Assembly (NCBI RefSeq): GCF_020682705.1
Contig: NZ_JAGTTN010000001.1
Coordinates: 310,001 to 374,000 of the forward strand
Direction: 5' to 3'
Source of the DNA: Microbacterium allomyrinae
GTDB lineage: Bacteria > Actinomycetota > Actinomycetes > Actinomycetales > Microbacteriaceae
Length of the DNA stretch: 64,000 nt
The position numbers were made by a program, and so were the translations under genes. Shown here piece after piece: positions 1 to 8,513 of the stretch; the stretch's first letter is position 1, and each line of letters begins with the position of its first letter. The notes under the pieces were generated by a model. The model saw only the letters and a program-made list of their open reading frames with translations, was not told the DNA's origin and did not search any database.

Positions 1-2
1 CG

Positions 3-119
3 GTGCGCCGCGTCTTCGACGAGTCGGAGGCGCGCAGCGTCACGCCTCTCGAGGCCGCGGAGGGACTCGCCGCCGAAAGACTCGCGAGCGCCGGGCGTCA
101 GCCCGCTCTCGCGCACTGA
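3..119 (+). CDS. C-terminal end of a Glu/Leu/Phe/Val dehydrogenase (partial)
   Basis: An open frame enters from the left edge and stops with TGA at 117-119. The 38 visible residues (VRRVFDESEARSV..., TPLEAAEGLAAERL...) match the last helices of the NAD-dependent leucine/valine/glutamate dehydrogenase family, where a short 'ea..ipt.eAAd.lAe.Rl' stretch ends the protein. The family deaminates branched-chain or aromatic amino acids to 2-oxoacids. Only the tail is present, so the substrate cannot be judged and the family call rests on this short similarity. Confidence 0.5.
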   Translation: MRRVFDESEARSVTPLEAAEGLAAERLASAGRQPALAH

Positions 120-142
120 CCGGTTCCCCGGGGCGCCGGTCA
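117..142 (+). terminator. Hairpin overlapping the stop codon of the upstream gene
   Basis: TGACCGG at 117-123 pairs with CCGGTCA at 136-142 around a CCCCGGGG-containing loop. The first arm contains the stop codon. There is no T-tract, as is common for actinobacterial hairpin terminators. It sits before an independently started gene, so a termination role is plausible but inferred. Confidence 0.4.
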
Positions 143-295
143 GGGTGCGTCCCGGGGGCCGACCTCGGTCGGCCTCGTCCGATCCGACGCTGGGACTGCG
201 TCCCATGCTCTCTGGCATCGCGTGCCACATTTCGAGGTTGCGATGGCATGATGGGGCTCGGCGCAGTGTCGCGTCCCACGATCGAAGGAGATCCG

Positions 296-1888
296 GTGTT
301 CACCAGTCCCCACCCCGATGTCGAGATCCCCGAAGTCAGCATCTACGACTACCTGTTCTCGAGCCTGACCGACGACGATCTCGGCCGCGTCGCGCTCATC
401 GATCCGGCCACCGGCGCCGAGACCTCGTACGGAGCGCTGCGCGCCCAGATCGATGCGTTCGCGGGCGCCCTCGCCGCGCGCGACGTCACGGTCGGCACGG
501 TACTGGGCCTGCTCTGCCCCAACGTCCCCGCATTCGCGACCGTCTTCCACGGGATCCTGCGCGCGGGCGCCACGGTGACGACGATCAATTCTTTGTACAC
601 CGCCGGCGAGATCGAGAAGCAGCTGCGGGATGCCGGAGCCACATGGCTCGTGACCGTGAGTCCGCTTCTGCCCCAGGCGTCCACTGCGGCCGAGGCCGTC
701 GGCATCCCCCACGATCGCGTGATCGTGCTGGACGGCGCGCCCGGGCACGCCAATCTGAGAGAACTGCTCACCGAGGGCTCACCCGCGCCCGATGTCTCGT
801 TCGATCCGGCAACGCATGTCGCCGTACTCCCGTACTCGTCGGGCACGACGGGCATCCCGAAGGGCGTGATGCTGTCACACCGCAACCTGGTGGCTAACGT
901 CGAGCAGTGCGGGCCGATCCTCGATCTGCGCACGACGGACCGCGTGCTGGCGGTACTGCCGTTCTTCCACATCTACGGCATGACCGTGCTGCTCAACCTG
1001 GCCCTGCACCAGCGCGCGAGCCTGGTCACGATGCCGAAGTTCGATCTTGTCGAGTTCCTCACGAATATCCAGAAGTACCAGTGCACGTATCTCTACATCG
1101 CGCCGCCGATCGCGGTCGCCCTCGCGAAGCATCCGGTCGTCGACCAGTTCGACATCTCGAGTGTGCACACCGTGTTCTCGGGCGCCGCTCCCCTTGATGG
1201 AGAGACCGCCGAGCTGGCGGGCCGGCGCATCAACGCGCGCATGATGCAGGGTTACGGCATGAGCGAGCTCAGCCCGGTCTCGCACGCGATGCCGCATCAG
1301 CGCCACGACGTGCCGGTGAGCTCGGTGGGCACCATGCTGCCGAACACGCTCAACAAGCTCGTCGACACCGAGACAGGTGAAGAGATCACCGAGGTGGGGC
1401 CGAATGGGGTGACCCGACCCGGCGAGCTGTGGGTCAAGGGGCCGAACGTCATGCTCGGCTACCTGAACAAGCCAGAGGCGACCGCCGAGACCCTCGACGC
1501 CGAGGGCTTCCTCCACACCGGCGACGTCGCGGTGTTCCACGAGGGAGGCTACTTCTCGATCGTCGACCGGGTGAAGGAGCTGATCAAGTACAAGGGTTAC
1601 CAGATCGCTCCGGCAGAGCTCGAGGCGCTGCTGCTCAGCCATCCGAAGGTGATGGATGCCGCAGTCATCGGCGTGCTCGACGACGACAAGCAAGAGATCC
1701 CCAAGGCCTTCATCGTCACCGCGCCCGACAGCGGACTCACCGAGGACGAGGTCATGATCTTCGTCGCCGAGCAGGTCGCGCCGCACAAGAAGGTGCGGCG
1801 CGTGGAGTTCATCGACGCGATCCCGAAATCCACCGCCGGCAAGATCCTGCGAAAGGACCTACGCGCCCGCGAAACCGCGAAGGTCTGA
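296..1888 (+). CDS. Acyl-CoA synthetase / 4-coumarate-CoA ligase-like AMP-forming enzyme
   Basis: A cytosolic ANL-superfamily enzyme that activates a carboxylic acid as acyl-AMP and transfers it to CoA. The phosphate-binding loop YSSGTTGIPKGVMLSH lies near residues 179-195. The motif MMQGYGMSEL follows near 315, and the hinge region GYFSIVDRVKELIKYKGYQI and the C-terminal KSTAGKILRKDL carry the catalytic lysine. At 530 residues it is full length. I chose GTG at 296 because AAGGAG (285-290) lies 5 bases upstream; an in-frame ATG at 248 has no ribosome site and would add unlike residues. Plant-type 4CL and bacterial medium-chain or aromatic acyl-CoA ligases share these motifs, so the substrate (aromatic or fatty acid) is not determined. 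Confidence 0.85.
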   Translation: MFTSPHPDVEIPEVSIYDYLFSSLTDDDLGRVALIDPATGAETSYGALRAQIDAFAGALAARDVTVGTVLGLLCPNVPAFATVFHGILRAGATVTTINSLYTAGEIEKQLRDAGATWLVTVSPLLPQASTAAEAVGIPHDRVIVLDGAPGHANLRELLTEGSPAPDVSFDPATHVAVLPYSSGTTGIPKGVMLSHRNLVANVEQCGPILDLRTTDRVLAVLPFFHIYGMTVLLNLALHQRASLVTMPKFDLVEFLTNIQKYQCTYLYIAPPIAVALAKHPVVDQFDISSVHTVFSGAAPLDGETAELAGRRINARMMQGYGMSELSPVSHAMPHQRHDVPVSSVGTMLPNTLNKLVDTETGEEITEVGPNGVTRPGELWVKGPNVMLGYLNKPEATAETLDAEGFLHTGDVAVFHEGGYFSIVDRVKELIKYKGYQIAPAELEALLLSHPKVMDAAVIGVLDDDKQEIPKAFIVTAPDSGLTEDEVMIFVAEQVAPHKKVRRVEFIDAIPKSTAGKILRKDLRARETAKV

Positions 1889-1893
1889 CGCAC

Positions 1894-2035
1894 GCTGCTC
1901 ACGCCCTGCTCACGCCCTGCTCGCACCCCGCTCGCACCCCGCTCGCCCTGCCCGCACCCCGCTAGCACCCCGCTAGCACCCCGCTCGCCCTGCTCGCCCC
2001 CGCTCGCCCCTGCTCGCACTGCTCGCACCCCGCTC
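1894..2035. repeat. Degenerate tandem repeat of a CTCGCACCCCG-like 10-11-mer
   Basis: Directly after the acyl-CoA ligase stop, the sequence is a run of about a dozen imperfect copies of 'gctcgcacccc' and variants (ctcacgccctg, ctagcaccccg, ctcgcccctg). It has no credible reading frame. The copies differ by single substitutions and one-base length changes, as in a slipped-strand array. Confidence 0.75.
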
Positions 2036-2100
2036 ATGTGCCGGCGGGCGCGGCACGATGGGGAGCGGCACACGGCATGTGATCGGGCACGACGCCACGT

Positions 2101-2148
2101 GTTCCCGTTCCAGCTCCAGCTCCCGTTCCCGTTCTCGTTCCCGTTCCG
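2101..2148. repeat. Hexanucleotide tandem repeat (GTTCCC/GCTCCA type), 8 units
   Basis: Eight consecutive 6-base units (GTTCCC, GTTCCA, GCTCCA, GCTCCC, GTTCCC, GTTCTC, GTTCCC, GTTCCG) lie between the acyl-CoA ligase and the ZIP transporter. A read-through frame would encode alternating Phe-Pro or Arg-Ser, and nothing suggests translation. Together with the array at 1894-2035, it accounts for much of the 412-base gene-free gap 1889-2300. Confidence 0.75.
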
Positions 2149-2288
2149 GTTGGGGCGCACCGGCGGTTCCGGCGGCCACGCGCCTCGGACTCCGGCACCC
2201 ACGCACCGCCGTGCGAGTCGAATCCGGTGGTCCGCGACGCGTTTCGACTCGCAACGCCTGCCCGACGGCCGCGGACGGTGTCTGCCGC

Positions 2289-2294
2289 TAAGTT
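2289..2294 (+). promoter_or_regulatory. -10 element TAAGTT for a leaderless ZIP transcript
   Basis: TAAGTT ends six bases before the ATG at 2301, and there is no Shine-Dalgarno sequence. This is the leaderless arrangement found at many genes in this window. Confidence 0.5.
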
Positions 2295-2300
2295 GACCGC

Positions 2301-3062
2301 ATGGAGGGATTGTGGCTCGCGGCGCTGAGCGGCCTGATCGGGGGCGGCACACTGCTCGTCGGTGCCGCCGTCGCGTGGTTCATCGATATTCCGCAACGGG
2401 TCGTCGCGGGGATCATGGCGCTCGGCGCCGGCGTGCTCATCTCGACGCTGGCGTTCGAACTCGTCGAAGCGGCCGCCGACGTCGGCGGACTCGTTCCGAC
2501 CAGCGTGGGGTTCCTGACCGGCGCCGTGCTGTACATCGTGGCGGACTGGCTGGTCACGCGCCCGCAGGCGAAGCCGGCAGCGGTGCCCGCCAACATCGTC
2601 GCGCGCCGCGCCCATTCACGGCTCGCCGGAGGTGCGGGCGCGGCGATCGCGATCGGCGCACTGATCGACGGCATTCCCGAGTCGATCGTGATGGGCCTGT
2701 CGGTGCTGCAGGGCGGAATCAGCATCCCTATCGTCGCGGCGATCGCGATCAGCAACTTCCCTGAAGGACTGGGCTCGACCGCGGCACTGAAGCGCAGCGG
2801 TTCGAGCGCGCGCTCTGTGGCGCTGCTGTGGGGCGGGATCGCATTCATCACCGTCGCGGCATCGGTGCTCGGATACGTGGCGTTCCAGTCGGCGTCGCCG
2901 AACCTCGTGGCCCTCATCACGACGATCGCCGCGGGCGGGCTTCTCGCGATGGTGTGCAACACCATGATTCCCGAAGCGTTCGACGAGCAGCGCGCGCTGA
3001 CGGGCCTCTGGGCGACGATCGGGTTCTTGGGCGCATTCCTGCTGCACGAGCTTGCGGGATGA
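2301..3062 (+). CDS. ZIP-family divalent metal transporter
   Basis: A 253-residue polytopic membrane protein with about eight hydrophobic segments, the usual size and shape of bacterial ZIP (ZupT-like) transporters for Zn2+, Fe2+ or Mn2+. The two metal-site helices are recognisable: ALIDGIPESIVMGLS (about residues 120-134) and AISNFPEGLGS (about 148-158), equivalent to the family's 'HxxPEG' pair with the first histidine replaced. The gene is apparently monocistronic and leaderless (TAAGTT at 2289-2294). Its last codons lie in the first unit of a 59-base tandem repeat that continues past the stop codon. Confidence 0.85.
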   Translation: MEGLWLAALSGLIGGGTLLVGAAVAWFIDIPQRVVAGIMALGAGVLISTLAFELVEAAADVGGLVPTSVGFLTGAVLYIVADWLVTRPQAKPAAVPANIVARRAHSRLAGGAGAAIAIGALIDGIPESIVMGLSVLQGGISIPIVAAIAISNFPEGLGSTAALKRSGSSARSVALLWGGIAFITVAASVLGYVAFQSASPNLVALITTIAAGGLLAMVCNTMIPEAFDEQRALTGLWATIGFLGAFLLHELAG

Positions 3063-3193
3063 CGGGACCAGCGCAGATCGGACCCTTGGGCGCGCTCCAG
3101 CTGCACGAACTTACGGCAGGACAAGACCCGAGCAGATCGGATTCCGGGCGCATTCCTGCTGCACGAACTTACGGCAGGACCGGAGACGAGCCT
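3017..3193. repeat. Three 59-bp tandem copies of the ZIP gene 3' end
   Basis: The final 46 bases of the ZIP gene plus 13 bases past it are repeated twice more with an exact 59-base period: units start with GATCGG at 3017, 3076 and 3135. Each unit holds a version of 'GGGCGC..CTGCTGCACGA.CTT.CGG', i.e. the codons for LGAFLLHEL. The copies differ at several positions, so the duplication is not recent. The extra copies lie outside the reading frame, between two convergent genes. Confidence 0.9.
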
Positions 3194-3206
3194 GAGCGGG
3201 TCGCGT

Positions 3207-4502
3207 TCAGAACGGTGCGTCTCGCGCGGCGGCAGGCCGGAATACCGGAACTCGCCTCTCGGGCTCGACGCGATAACGCCGCCCGGATGGGGACGTCCAC
3301 TCCAGGGCACCCCCGCTGCCGTCGACCTGTCTCACCGTCCACCCGCCGTGGTGCTTCACGATGTGATGGCCCTTGCAGATCGGTGCGAGGTTGAGGAGAG
3401 ACGTCGTTCCGCCGACTTCCCACGCGATCGTGTGGTCGATCTCGCATCGCGAGGCAGGCATCCCGCACCCCGGAGCCATGCACCGATCGGCCCGCCACTT
3501 GACGAGTCTGCGCAGTCCCGGTGGCGGCCGATACTGGTCGCGCCCCACCGAGAGCACCATGCCGGTCTCAGGGTGCGTGAGGACCCGCATCCATCCGTCT
3601 GCTCCGCCGCACAATTCGCGCGCCCTTGCGATGGGGATCGGCCCCATACCTTCGACCGTCGCCGGCTCGGCCCCCGGAACGGCATCGTCGAGCAGTGCGA
3701 GCGCGGGGACCGTCACGGCCACCGTCGCTCGAATACCTCGCACGTCGGCCGACTGAGCAGTCGCCTCACCCTCGATGAGCAGATCGGCGATCACATCGGC
3801 TCGGATCTGATCGAGCGTGCGAGTTTCACCCTCGCGCGCCGCGATGACTTTGGCCATCGCGGTCGCACGCGCCTGGATCGCACACGCCTCGACAGCGGGA
3901 AGGTAGACCATCAGCCACGCCATGGCGTCGTCACCGAACTCCACGCGCACACGGCGCTGATCGAGCGCGACCTCGTGACGCTCCAGCAGGGTCTGTGTAC
4001 GCTCAGCCTCGATCAGCTTCCGCAGCGATCTGCGGAATGTTCCGACGGACTCGACTTCGGCCAGCTCGATTGCAGCCTCAACGATGCGGTCGTGGAACTC
4101 GGGTTCGACGCTCATCATCGCGTCGACGAGGATCTCGGCATGCCGCTCTGTCGTACGTCCGCGGCTCAAAGCATCGAGCATGCGCGGGAAGCGATGGACG
4201 AGCGCCTCCGCCCGCGTGATGAGTTCGCCTGCGGCACGCTCGGTCACGCGCAGCGCGGCAGCCAACTCGAGTCGAATGCCCCGCTCGATGACTTCGCGCA
4301 CGCCGATACCGCGACCGGATGCCTCGGCGAGCAGCTCACGACGCATCGCGTCGACGTGTTCGAACTGGTAGGCAGCGAAGACTGACAGCATGGCGGCAGC
4401 CTCGAGCACGAAGTCCATTGCGTCCGGCACCTCGAACCACCCGTCGGCCCCGTCGAGACTCGGGCCTGCGGGAAGACCGTCGAGGTGGTCATCGAGGCTC
4501 AT
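3207..4502 (-). CDS. DUF222 / HNH endonuclease domain protein (13E12 repeat family)
   Basis: 431 residues: an N-terminal helical DUF222 region (about 30-300) and a C-terminal HNH nuclease domain near 335-395. The zinc knuckle CMAPGCGMPASRC is followed by EIDHTIAWEVGG and NLAPICKGHHIVKH, giving the H-N-H residues. This family is amplified in actinobacterial genomes and its members in M. tuberculosis (REP13E12) are reported in the LexA regulon. Here a near-perfect actinobacterial SOS box (4513-4528) sits just upstream of TAAACT, the probable -10, which lies 6 bases from the ATG and implies a leaderless, DNA-damage-inducible transcript. Its biological role is not established. Confidence 0.85.
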   Translation of the reverse strand: MSLDDHLDGLPAGPSLDGADGWFEVPDAMDFVLEAAAMLSVFAAYQFEHVDAMRRELLAEASGRGIGVREVIERGIRLELAAALRVTERAAGELITRAEALVHRFPRMLDALSRGRTTERHAEILVDAMMSVEPEFHDRIVEAAIELAEVESVGTFRRSLRKLIEAERTQTLLERHEVALDQRRVRVEFGDDAMAWLMVYLPAVEACAIQARATAMAKVIAAREGETRTLDQIRADVIADLLIEGEATAQSADVRGIRATVAVTVPALALLDDAVPGAEPATVEGMGPIPIARARELCGGADGWMRVLTHPETGMVLSVGRDQYRPPPGLRRLVKWRADRCMAPGCGMPASRCEIDHTIAWEVGGTTSLLNLAPICKGHHIVKHHGGWTVRQVDGSGGALEWTSPSGRRYRVEPERRVPVFRPAAARDAPF

Positions 4503-4512
4503 GCCTCCAGTT

Positions 4513-4528
4513 TAGAACATATGTTCGA
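4513..4528 (-). promoter_or_regulatory. LexA (SOS) box upstream of the DUF222-HNH gene
   Basis: TAGAACATATGTTCGA matches the actinobacterial/Gram-positive SOS consensus TCGAAC-N4-GTTCGA at 11 of 12 fixed positions. On the minus strand it directly abuts and partly overlaps the -10 (TAAACT, 4514-4509), where LexA would block polymerase. The remaining gap to 4752 shows nothing else recognisable. Confidence 0.7.
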
Positions 4529-4752
4529 TGGCCACAAGGGTCGAACGTCTGCCCATCGACTGCTTCACGCCAGACGGAGCACGCGCGTATTCACCACGCA
4601 GCCCCGAAGAATCGACTACCTAGAATCGCCCCACTTCGAATCAGCCACCTCGCGCCGAGCCGGCCAGCCAGCCAGCCAGGTGACACCGGATCCACGCGTC
4701 ACACCGCATCCACTCCGTCACGCCCGACGAACGTCGCGCCGGACCGAGTGCG

Positions 4753-6009
4753 TCAGGCCGAGGCGGTCCAGTCGTCGGCTTCGGCGCCGCCGGCGGCGGA
4801 TTCGTCGTCGATCGCGAGTCCGTGCAGCAGTTCCAGTGCGGCGCGGGCGTCGTCGATGCGCCCTTCGACGGCGAGTTCACGGATGCGCACCGACGGTTTG
4901 TGCAGGAGCACTCCGGCGAGATGGCGCAGGGCGGCCTCGACGTCATCGCCGGCGCCGCGCGAACGGGCACGGGCGATCTCGTCGTCGACGACCTTGAGCA
5001 CATCCTGGCGGAGCGCGGTGATCGCGGGGCCGGCTTCGCGGTCGGCGGCGAACTCGGTCGCGGCATCGCCGACGATCGCGCGGGCGTCGGCGTGTGCGCT
5101 GAACTCCGCGAGCGGCGCGTGCAGGCGGATCGTCTCGAGATCGAGCAGCTCGACGCCCTCGACGCGGCCCACCGCGGGGTCGACGTTGCGCGGCAGCCCG
5201 AGGTCGATCACGAGCACGCGGTGCGCCGGCGCGAACATGTCGGCGTGCACGACGGCATCCGCCGTGCACGTGATGACGACGTCAGCGTCCGCCACGGCGG
5301 CGCGGAAGTCCGATACGGCGACGAGCCCGTGCTTCACCGCGAATGCGGCCGCGCGCCCGGAAGGGGAGAACACGTGGATGTCACCGGCACCCCGCGCACG
5401 CAGCGCGTCGACGGTGCGGGAGGCGTAGCGTCCGGTACCGACGACCACGACGCGGGACGCACTCCAGTCCGCCACGCGGCTGGAGGCGAGTTCGAGCGCG
5501 AGACGGACGAGTGAACGGTGGGCGCCGCGCAGCTGGGTGCGGTTGCGCACACCGCGGCTGGTGTGGGTGGCCTTCTGGAAGAGACGTTCCAGCTCGCTGC
5601 TGCTCATACCCTCGGCTCGTGCGGTGTCGAGAGCGCGGCGCACCTGGCCCGAGATCTCGTCCTCGCCGACGACCATGGATTCCAGGCCGCTCGTCACGGC
5701 GAACAGGTGGGCTGCGGCATCCGCTCCCTGGTGCACTGCCACCGACGAGCGCAGCAGATCGGTGGAGACACCGGATGCTGCCGCCATCGCTTCGACGACG
5801 GATTCGAGAGCGACCGCCTCGCCGCCGGTGAGCGGTTCGTCGATGTCGAGGTAGGCCTCGAACCGGTTGCACGTGGCCAGAACCACCGCGCCGGAGACGA
5901 AGATCTCGCCGTCCACGAGGGCGCGCGTCGCAGAAGGCGCGCCCACGGAGAGACGCTCCAGGATGTCGAGGCTCGCGTTCCGATGGTTCGCGGTCAGACA
6001 GAGGAGCAC
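4753..6009 (-). CDS. hemA: Glutamyl-tRNA reductase
   Basis: First step of C5 tetrapyrrole synthesis: reduces glutamyl-tRNA(Glu) to glutamate-1-semialdehyde with NADPH. 418 residues from the chosen GTG. Visible motifs are the catalytic cysteine in VLATCNRFEAY (about 47-57), the signature GLESMVVGEDEISGQVRRA (about 112-130), the Rossmann loop VVVVGTGRYASRT and the C-terminal dimerisation helices. The start was chosen because TACCAT (6021-6016) lies 6 bases before GTG 6009, a leaderless layout; a GTG 18 bases further upstream lies over the -10. Divergent from hemE, whose product acts further down the pathway. Confidence 0.93.
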   Translation of the reverse strand: MLLCLTANHRNASLDILERLSVGAPSATRALVDGEIFVSGAVVLATCNRFEAYLDIDEPLTGGEAVALESVVEAMAAASGVSTDLLRSSVAVHQGADAAAHLFAVTSGLESMVVGEDEISGQVRRALDTARAEGMSSSELERLFQKATHTSRGVRNRTQLRGAHRSLVRLALELASSRVADWSASRVVVVGTGRYASRTVDALRARGAGDIHVFSPSGRAAAFAVKHGLVAVSDFRAAVADADVVITCTADAVVHADMFAPAHRVLVIDLGLPRNVDPAVGRVEGVELLDLETIRLHAPLAEFSAHADARAIVGDAATEFAADREAGPAITALRQDVLKVVDDEIARARSRGAGDDVEAALRHLAGVLLHKPSVRIRELAVEGRIDDARAALELLHGLAIDDESAAGGAEADDWTASA

Positions 6010-6083
6010 CCCTCCATGGTAGAGCACCCTCGGAGACCGGGCCGTAGGGGTGACCCCCGGAAGGGGAGCCTAAAGTTGAGGGC
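6010..6083. promoter_or_regulatory. Divergent leaderless promoters of hemA and hemE
   Basis: The 74-base gap carries TACCAT (6021-6016, minus strand) 6 bases from the hemA GTG and TAAAGT (6071-6076, plus strand) 7 bases from the hemE GTG. Neither gene has a Shine-Dalgarno. No convincing -35 boxes are seen. A shared regulator could bind between them, but no clear operator is visible. Confidence 0.55.
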
Positions 6084-7142
6084 GTGCCGCTTCATCCCAC
6101 ACATCCCACCCTGGCCGACGGGTACAGTCCTCCCGCTCTCATCCGCGCGTATCGCGGAGAACGGCCGGCGACGACCCCGGTGTGGTTCATGCGGCAGGCG
6201 GGTCGATCCCTGCCCGAATACCGGGCGCTCCGGGTGGGCACCGACATGCTCGACTCGTGCCTGAACCCCGAGCTCGCGAGCGAGATCACCCTGCAGCCCG
6301 TGCGCCGTCACGGCGTCGATGCGGGCATCTTCTTCAGCGACATCGTGATTCCGGTCCGCCTGGCCGGCGTCGACGTGCGCATCGTCGCGGGGCGTGGTCC
6401 GGTGCTCGAGAATCCGGTGCGCAGCGCTGCAGACGTCCGCGGGCTCCCGCCGCTCGACCCCGCCGCGCTCTCCCCGATCCGTGAGGCGGTCGCGGCCACG
6501 GTGGCGCAGCTCGGCCCCACTCCCCTCATCGGTTTCGCCGGGGCTCCGTACACGCTCGCGTCGTATCTCGTCGAGGGCGGGCCTTCGAAGGAGCAGCTCA
6601 AGACCCGGGCGCTCATGCATTCCGATCCCGAGACGTGGGCTGCCCTGCTGATCTGGTGCGCCGACATCACGGGCGCCTTCCTCACCGCGCAGATCGAGGC
6701 GGGCGCTTCGGCCGGCCAGTTGTTCGACTCGTGGGCCGGCTCGCTGAGTCTCGCCGACTACACCGCGCACGTCGCGCCGTTCTCGGCCCGCGCGCTCGAA
6801 CCGGTGCGCGAGCTCGGCGTGCCGCTCGTGCACTTCGGCGTCGGCACGGGCGAGCTGCTCGGGGCGATGCGCGACATCGAGGTGGACGCGCTCGGCGTCG
6901 ACTGGCGCCTGCCGCTCGATGAGGCCGTGCGACGCGTCGGCCCCGACGTGACGCTGCAGGGAAACATCGACCCCGCGCTGCTGCAGGCGCCGTGGCCGGT
7001 GCTCGAAGCCCACATCCTCGATGTGCTCGCTCGGGGCCGCGCGGCCCGCGCGCACGTCGTCAATCTCGGTCACGGCGTGCCGCCCGACACCGACCCGGGC
7101 GTCCTCACCCGCATCGTGGAGTTCGTCCACTCCCGTGACTGA
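6084..7142 (+). CDS. hemE: Uroporphyrinogen decarboxylase
   Basis: Removes four carboxyl groups from uroporphyrinogen III to give coproporphyrinogen III. 352 residues, normal length. Motifs in order: [16 protein letters not shown] near residue 32 (substrate-binding Arg pair), [38 protein letters not shown] and the C-terminal [12 protein letters not shown]. Starts with GTG, leaderless (TAAAGT 6071-6076). Its last 8 bases overlap the next gene, so hemE and hemG are likely translationally coupled. Confidence 0.95.
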   Translation: MPLHPTHPTLADGYSPPALIRAYRGERPATTPVWFMRQAGRSLPEYRALRVGTDMLDSCLNPELASEITLQPVRRHGVDAGIFFSDIVIPVRLAGVDVRIVAGRGPVLENPVRSAADVRGLPPLDPAALSPIREAVAATVAQLGPTPLIGFAGAPYTLASYLVEGGPSKEQLKTRALMHSDPETWAALLIWCADITGAFLTAQIEAGASAGQLFDSWAGSLSLADYTAHVAPFSARALEPVRELGVPLVHFGVGTGELLGAMRDIEVDALGVDWRLPLDEAVRRVGPDVTLQGNIDPALLQAPWPVLEAHILDVLARGRAARAHVVNLGHGVPPDTDPGVLTRIVEFVHSRD

Positions 7143-8334
7143 CTTCTCCGTCGTCGGCGGTGGCGTCGCGGGGCTCGTCGTAGCCCGGCGGCTCGCCCTC
7201 TCGGGTGCAGAGGTCGTGCTGTTCGAGGCATCCGATCGCCTCGGCGGCACCGTCGCCCGTCACGAGGTCGCGGGAATCGGACTGGATGCCGGCGCCGAGA
7301 GCTTCGCCGTACGCGGCGGCGCCGTGGCGTCGCTGCTGGCCGAGTTGGGCATGGCGGGCGATATCGTCGAGCCGCGCCCGGGGCCGGCGTGGCTGCAGCC
7401 CGCGCGCGGAGCGGCCGTGCCTTTGCCGGCGACCGCGCTCCTCGGAATTCCGGCGGATCCCCTCGCAGACGACGTTGTGCGCGTGGTCGGACGCGAGGCC
7501 GCCCTGCGCGCGGCGTCGCTCGATGCCCTCCCCCTCGGACCGACGCCGACGTCGCTGGGTGCGCTCGTGCGCGAACGCCTCGGCGAGCACATGCTCGACC
7601 GACTCGTCGCGCCTGTCGTGCACGGCGTGCACTCCCAGCATCCCGACGATCTTCCGATCGAGCGTGCACATCCTGGGCTTCCCGCGGCCCTGATCGAGGC
7701 GGGATCGCTCACCGGGGCCGTCGCGCGCCTGCGGGCGGCTGCGCCTCCGGGATCAGCCGTGGCAGGCATCCGCGGCGGAATCAACCGGCTCGTGCCCGCG
7801 CTCGGCGACGACCTCGAGCGTCACGGCGGAAAGGTCCGTCTCGGCATCCGCGTCGAAGACCCCGCCGCGCTGGACGGCACCGTCGTGATCGCCGCCTCCG
7901 ACCTCGCTGCTGCGCCCCGCCTCGGTCGGCGGATCGACCTCGTCACGCTCGTCGTCGAACAGGACGAATTGGATGCCGCCCCCCGCGGCAGCGGTCTGCT
8001 CGTCGCCGCCGGAGCGCCCGTCGCCGCGCGCGCCCTCACACATGCGACGGCGAAATGGGCGTGGCTGCGCGAAGCCGCGGACGGACGCCACGTGCTGCGG
8101 CTGTCGTACGACGCCGTGCCCGCCGACCCGATCGCCGCGGCCCGCGCGGACGCGGAGGTGCTGCTCGCAGTGGCGCTGCCCGTCGTCGTCGGATCCGCTC
8201 ACGTTGCGTGGATCCGGCCGGCGCCCGCCTCCTCGTCGGGCGCGATCGTCGTCGGCGAGACCGTCGCGGGGTCGGGCCTTGCGGGCATCGTCGCGCATGC
8301 CGAGCGAACCGCCATCGATCTCCTTGCTCGCTGA
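7135..8334 (+). CDS. hemG: Coproporphyrinogen III / protoporphyrinogen oxidase (HemY type)
   Basis: An FAD enzyme of the amine-oxidase fold. The N-terminus [20 protein letters not shown] followed by [10 protein letters not shown] is the dinucleotide-binding motif, and the C-terminus has the second FAD segment ([18 protein letters not shown]). 399 residues from GTG 7135, which overlaps the hemE stop. In actinobacteria this enzyme oxidises coproporphyrinogen III to coproporphyrin III; the nearby hemQ supports that assignment over protoporphyrinogen oxidation. The symbol hemY (cgoX) is also used. Confidence 0.88.
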   Translation: MTDFSVVGGGVAGLVVARRLALSGAEVVLFEASDRLGGTVARHEVAGIGLDAGAESFAVRGGAVASLLAELGMAGDIVEPRPGPAWLQPARGAAVPLPATALLGIPADPLADDVVRVVGREAALRAASLDALPLGPTPTSLGALVRERLGEHMLDRLVAPVVHGVHSQHPDDLPIERAHPGLPAALIEAGSLTGAVARLRAAAPPGSAVAGIRGGINRLVPALGDDLERHGGKVRLGIRVEDPAALDGTVVIAASDLAAAPRLGRRIDLVTLVVEQDELDAAPRGSGLLVAAGAPVAARALTHATAKWAWLREAADGRHVLRLSYDAVPADPIAAARADAEVLLAVALPVVVGSAHVAWIRPAPASSSGAIVVGETVAGSGLAGIVAHAERTAIDLLAR

Positions 8335-8513
8335 CCGCGCCCCCGCACCTCTTTCCCCACAATCCGGCCGTCGTGTCCCACAATCGGTCAGCGCCGCCGG
8401 ATCGACCGAAATCGGGACATCGACAGCGACGCGGCGCTCGAGTCCCGCACGGAGCGGGAGGGAAACGGCGAACCCCGGGGAACACCGCCTTTGGGAGTGA
8501 AAGGATGGATGGC

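Noticed and set aside
1894..2148. CRISPR-like array
   Set aside because: Units are contiguous with no unique spacers; simple tandem repeats.
8335..8513. Regulatory RNA or ferrochelatase relic in the hemG-hemQ gap
   Set aside because: Distant GCTGACCG/CGGTCAGC arms (about 50 bases apart) and a short CCCACAATC duplication only; too weak to call.
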